This document shows, piece after piece, positions 12,113-13,249 of a DNA stretch of 13,249 bases (within the stretch, counting starts at the first letter, position 1; every line of letters begins with the position of its first letter). A program made the translations under genes and the position numbers. Source of the stretch: a bacterium (GTDB taxonomy: Bacteria > Patescibacteriota > Microgenomatia > Levybacterales > UBA12049); the NCBI GenBank assembly GCA_021784535.1, contig JAJYHW010000081.1, positions 1 to 13,249 on the forward strand, read 5' to 3'. The notes under the pieces were generated by a model, which was given only the letters and a program-made list of their open reading frames with translations, was not told the origin of the DNA and ran no database searches.

Positions 12113-13249
12113 TTTACTACCTCCAAATAAACAGCTTCAAGTCTTTTTCCAATCTTCTTCCAGGTATACTGCTTTTCAACCAATGCCCGGCCATTTTTGC
12201 TGATCAATGTATATAAACTTTCGTTTTGCAATACTTCCAGACTTTTTTCAGCAAGCTCTTTCGCGGTTTTGCCAACCAATATCTCTTTCCCATCAACTGC
12301 ACTCAAAGCATCAGCGCTCATTTGCATCGTCACAACAGGTGTACCTGAGGACATGGCTTCAAGAATCTTATAACTTGTTCCCCCGCCGATCCTGATCGGA
12401 GCAAGGAGGACTGCTGCTTCCTGAAAAATTTTTTCTGTAGACAATCCCGAACTTTTTTCATCAAATAACACATCCTGGTCATTCGTCAAATTTCGTATCG
12501 ATTCCGGAATTTTTCTTCCCACAATCCAAAGCTTTACATCTAATTCGTGATTCGTAATTCGTAATTCTTTTTTTACTAATGGAAAGATTTCTTTAATAAT
12601 AAATGTCAATGAATCCTTGTTCTGAATCCATCTGAAATCTCCCAAAAAAAGTATTTTTTTGACATTTTCCTGCGTACGTTTAGAGAAATAAAATCGTTCT
12701 TCAAAACTTCTAAAAATAAACTGATTTGTATTTACACCATTTGGGACAAGAAATGAATCATGTCCTGCTTTTTTCATAACAGCCTGATCTTCTCGCGATA
12801 CGGCAACCAGAGCATTGCTCTGCTGCCAATAATATTCTTCTTCTCTTTTGATTTTTTGGGTATCAATTCGCAACAAAGGTATAAGCAATGCAGGTGCCCG
12901 CTGCATAAATTTCTCATATACCTGATATTCAATATTATGTTCTACTAAAACGATTGGAATTTTCTGTAATCCGTCATCCGTCATTCGTAATTGTAATAAA
13001 TTTCTCATTATATAATATGTCTCAACATGAATTAAATCATAAGATTCTCCTGTAAGTGCCTCTCGTACTCTTTGCGCAAACTCAGGATGCGTGTGACCGG
13101 TGACCAGAAAAGAATGAGATGAAATCCCTGCTTTTACGATATTGGAGATACTCCATTGTTTCCTTCTCTCTACCGCAATAACATCCTTACAAATTTTTTT
13201 CAACTCAGCAATATCAGCATCTGTCTGTTGGGATCTTTTTTCACAGATA
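12109..13249 (-). CDS. GT4-type glycosyltransferase, PslH-like, N-terminus cut by window edge
   Basis: The frame is open from the right edge to TGA at 12111-12109 (about 379 residues visible). In-frame family-like sequence (EKRSQQTDADIAELKKICKD) continues upstream of the TTG at 13203, so that TTG is not the real start. The donor domain has LLAPIRIGGGTSYKILEAMSSGTPVV, the G-G-G-T-x-x-K-x-L-E-A pattern of the PslH-like GT4 group, and ALVAVSREDQAVMKKAG with VPNGVNTNQF before the linker. The N-terminal half includes IPIVLVEHNIEYQVYEKFMQR. Two 7-nt repeat tracts lengthen loops at LRITNHEL and QLRMTDDGL. Its stop overlaps the start of the next glycosyltransferase by 4 nt, placing it in the same operon. 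The sugar specificity is unknown. Confidence 0.9.
   Translation of the reverse strand, partial: ICEKRSQQTDADIAELKKICKDVIAVERRKQWSISNIVKAGISSHSFLVTGHTHPEFAQRVREALTGESYDLIHVETYYIMRNLLQLRMTDDGLQKIPIVLVEHNIEYQVYEKFMQRAPALLIPLLRIDTQKIKREEEYYWQQSNALVAVSREDQAVMKKAGHDSFLVPNGVNTNQFIFRSFEERFYFSKRTQENVKKILFLGDFRWIQNKDSLTFIIKEIFPLVKKELRITNHELDVKLWIVGRKIPESIRNLTNDQDVLFDEKSSGLSTEKIFQEAAVLLAPIRIGGGTSYKILEAMSSGTPVVTMQMSADALSAVDGKEILVGKTAKELAEKSLEVLQNESLYTLISKNGRALVEKQYTWKKIGKRLEAVYLEVVK
12543..12567. repeat. 7-nt tandem repeat in a glycosyltransferase gene (unit ATTCGTA)
   Basis: ATTCGTG (12543-12549), two ATTCGTA (12550-12563) and a partial ATTC. The coding-strand unit TACGAAT has no stop in any frame. It encodes ELRITNHEL, inserted between a helix (EIFPLVKK) and the strand VKLWIVG, where related enzymes have only a short turn. 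Confidence 0.78.
12969..12989. repeat. Second 7-nt tandem repeat in the same glycosyltransferase gene (units ATCCGTC/ATTCGTA)
   Basis: Two ATCCGTC (12969-12982) and one ATTCGTA (12983-12989), the last identical to the unit of the tract at 12543-12567. It encodes LRMTDDGL in the loop before the strand IPIVLVEHN. Confidence 0.7.

Noticed and set aside
12543..12989. Repeats as a CRISPR array
   Set aside because: Units are 7 nt, directly adjacent without spacers, and lie within coding sequence.
13201..13203. TTG at 13203 as the start of the rightmost glycosyltransferase
   Set aside because: The frame remains open with family-like sequence to the window edge, so the gene is partial.

Overview
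The window looks like a piece of a small-genome bacterium of the Candidate Phyla Radiation (Patescibacteria), most likely near Microgenomates. This is an inference from gene content and style: a stripped-down mraZ-rsmH-ftsL-ftsI division cluster, a DUF4012 membrane protein next to surface-glycan genes, a short RecO, a single-chain GlyRS, AT-rich coding DNA, weak or absent Shine-Dalgarno sequences, and tight packing. TGA, TAA and TAG all end genes, so the TGA=Gly code of Gracilibacteria/SR1 does not apply. All thirteen genes lie on the minus strand, so transcription runs from the right edge to the left edge.

From right to left (order of transcription), 13249-8144 is a surface-glycan block: three GT4-type glycosyltransferases (the first cut by the window edge), a GDP-mannose pyrophosphorylase (manC) and a polyprenyl-phosphate sugar-1-phosphate transferase that would start the lipid-linked glycan. 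The genes overlap by 4 and 35 nt or are separated by 2-21 nt. Next comes a large DUF4012 membrane-anchored protein (8094-6082), then recO (6067-5423), single-chain glycyl-tRNA synthetase (5368-3878) and a small membrane-anchored protein of unknown function (3840-3340). The left 3.2 kb is the division/wall cluster: mraZ, rsmH, an FtsL-like protein and a class B penicillin-binding protein (ftsI) that runs off the left edge.

Two layers of structure lie outside the gene calls. First, seven short tracts of tandem 7-nt repeats, with several different unit sequences, sit inside or next to genes. Six are inside genes in frame, in predicted surface loops or linkers of RsmH and of all three glycosyltransferases. 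One covers the rsmH start codon. The cleanest is six perfect copies in a glycosyltransferase, where gain or loss of one unit would shift the frame. Second, promoters can be read with some confidence. mraZ has a TTGACA promoter with an 18-bp palindrome filling its spacer, followed by four (A/G)TAG boxes at exact 10-nt spacing, which I read as variant MraZ operators. The small membrane protein, glyS, DUF4012 and possibly manC and ftsI have -10 elements only 5-12 nt from the ATG, implying leaderless or nearly leaderless mRNAs. A 78-bp imperfect palindromic intergenic repeat lies between rsmH and ftsL.

I saw no CRISPR array, tRNA, rRNA, transposase or phage gene. No intergenic gap exceeds 300 nt; the longest (3124-3339) is the mraZ regulatory region.
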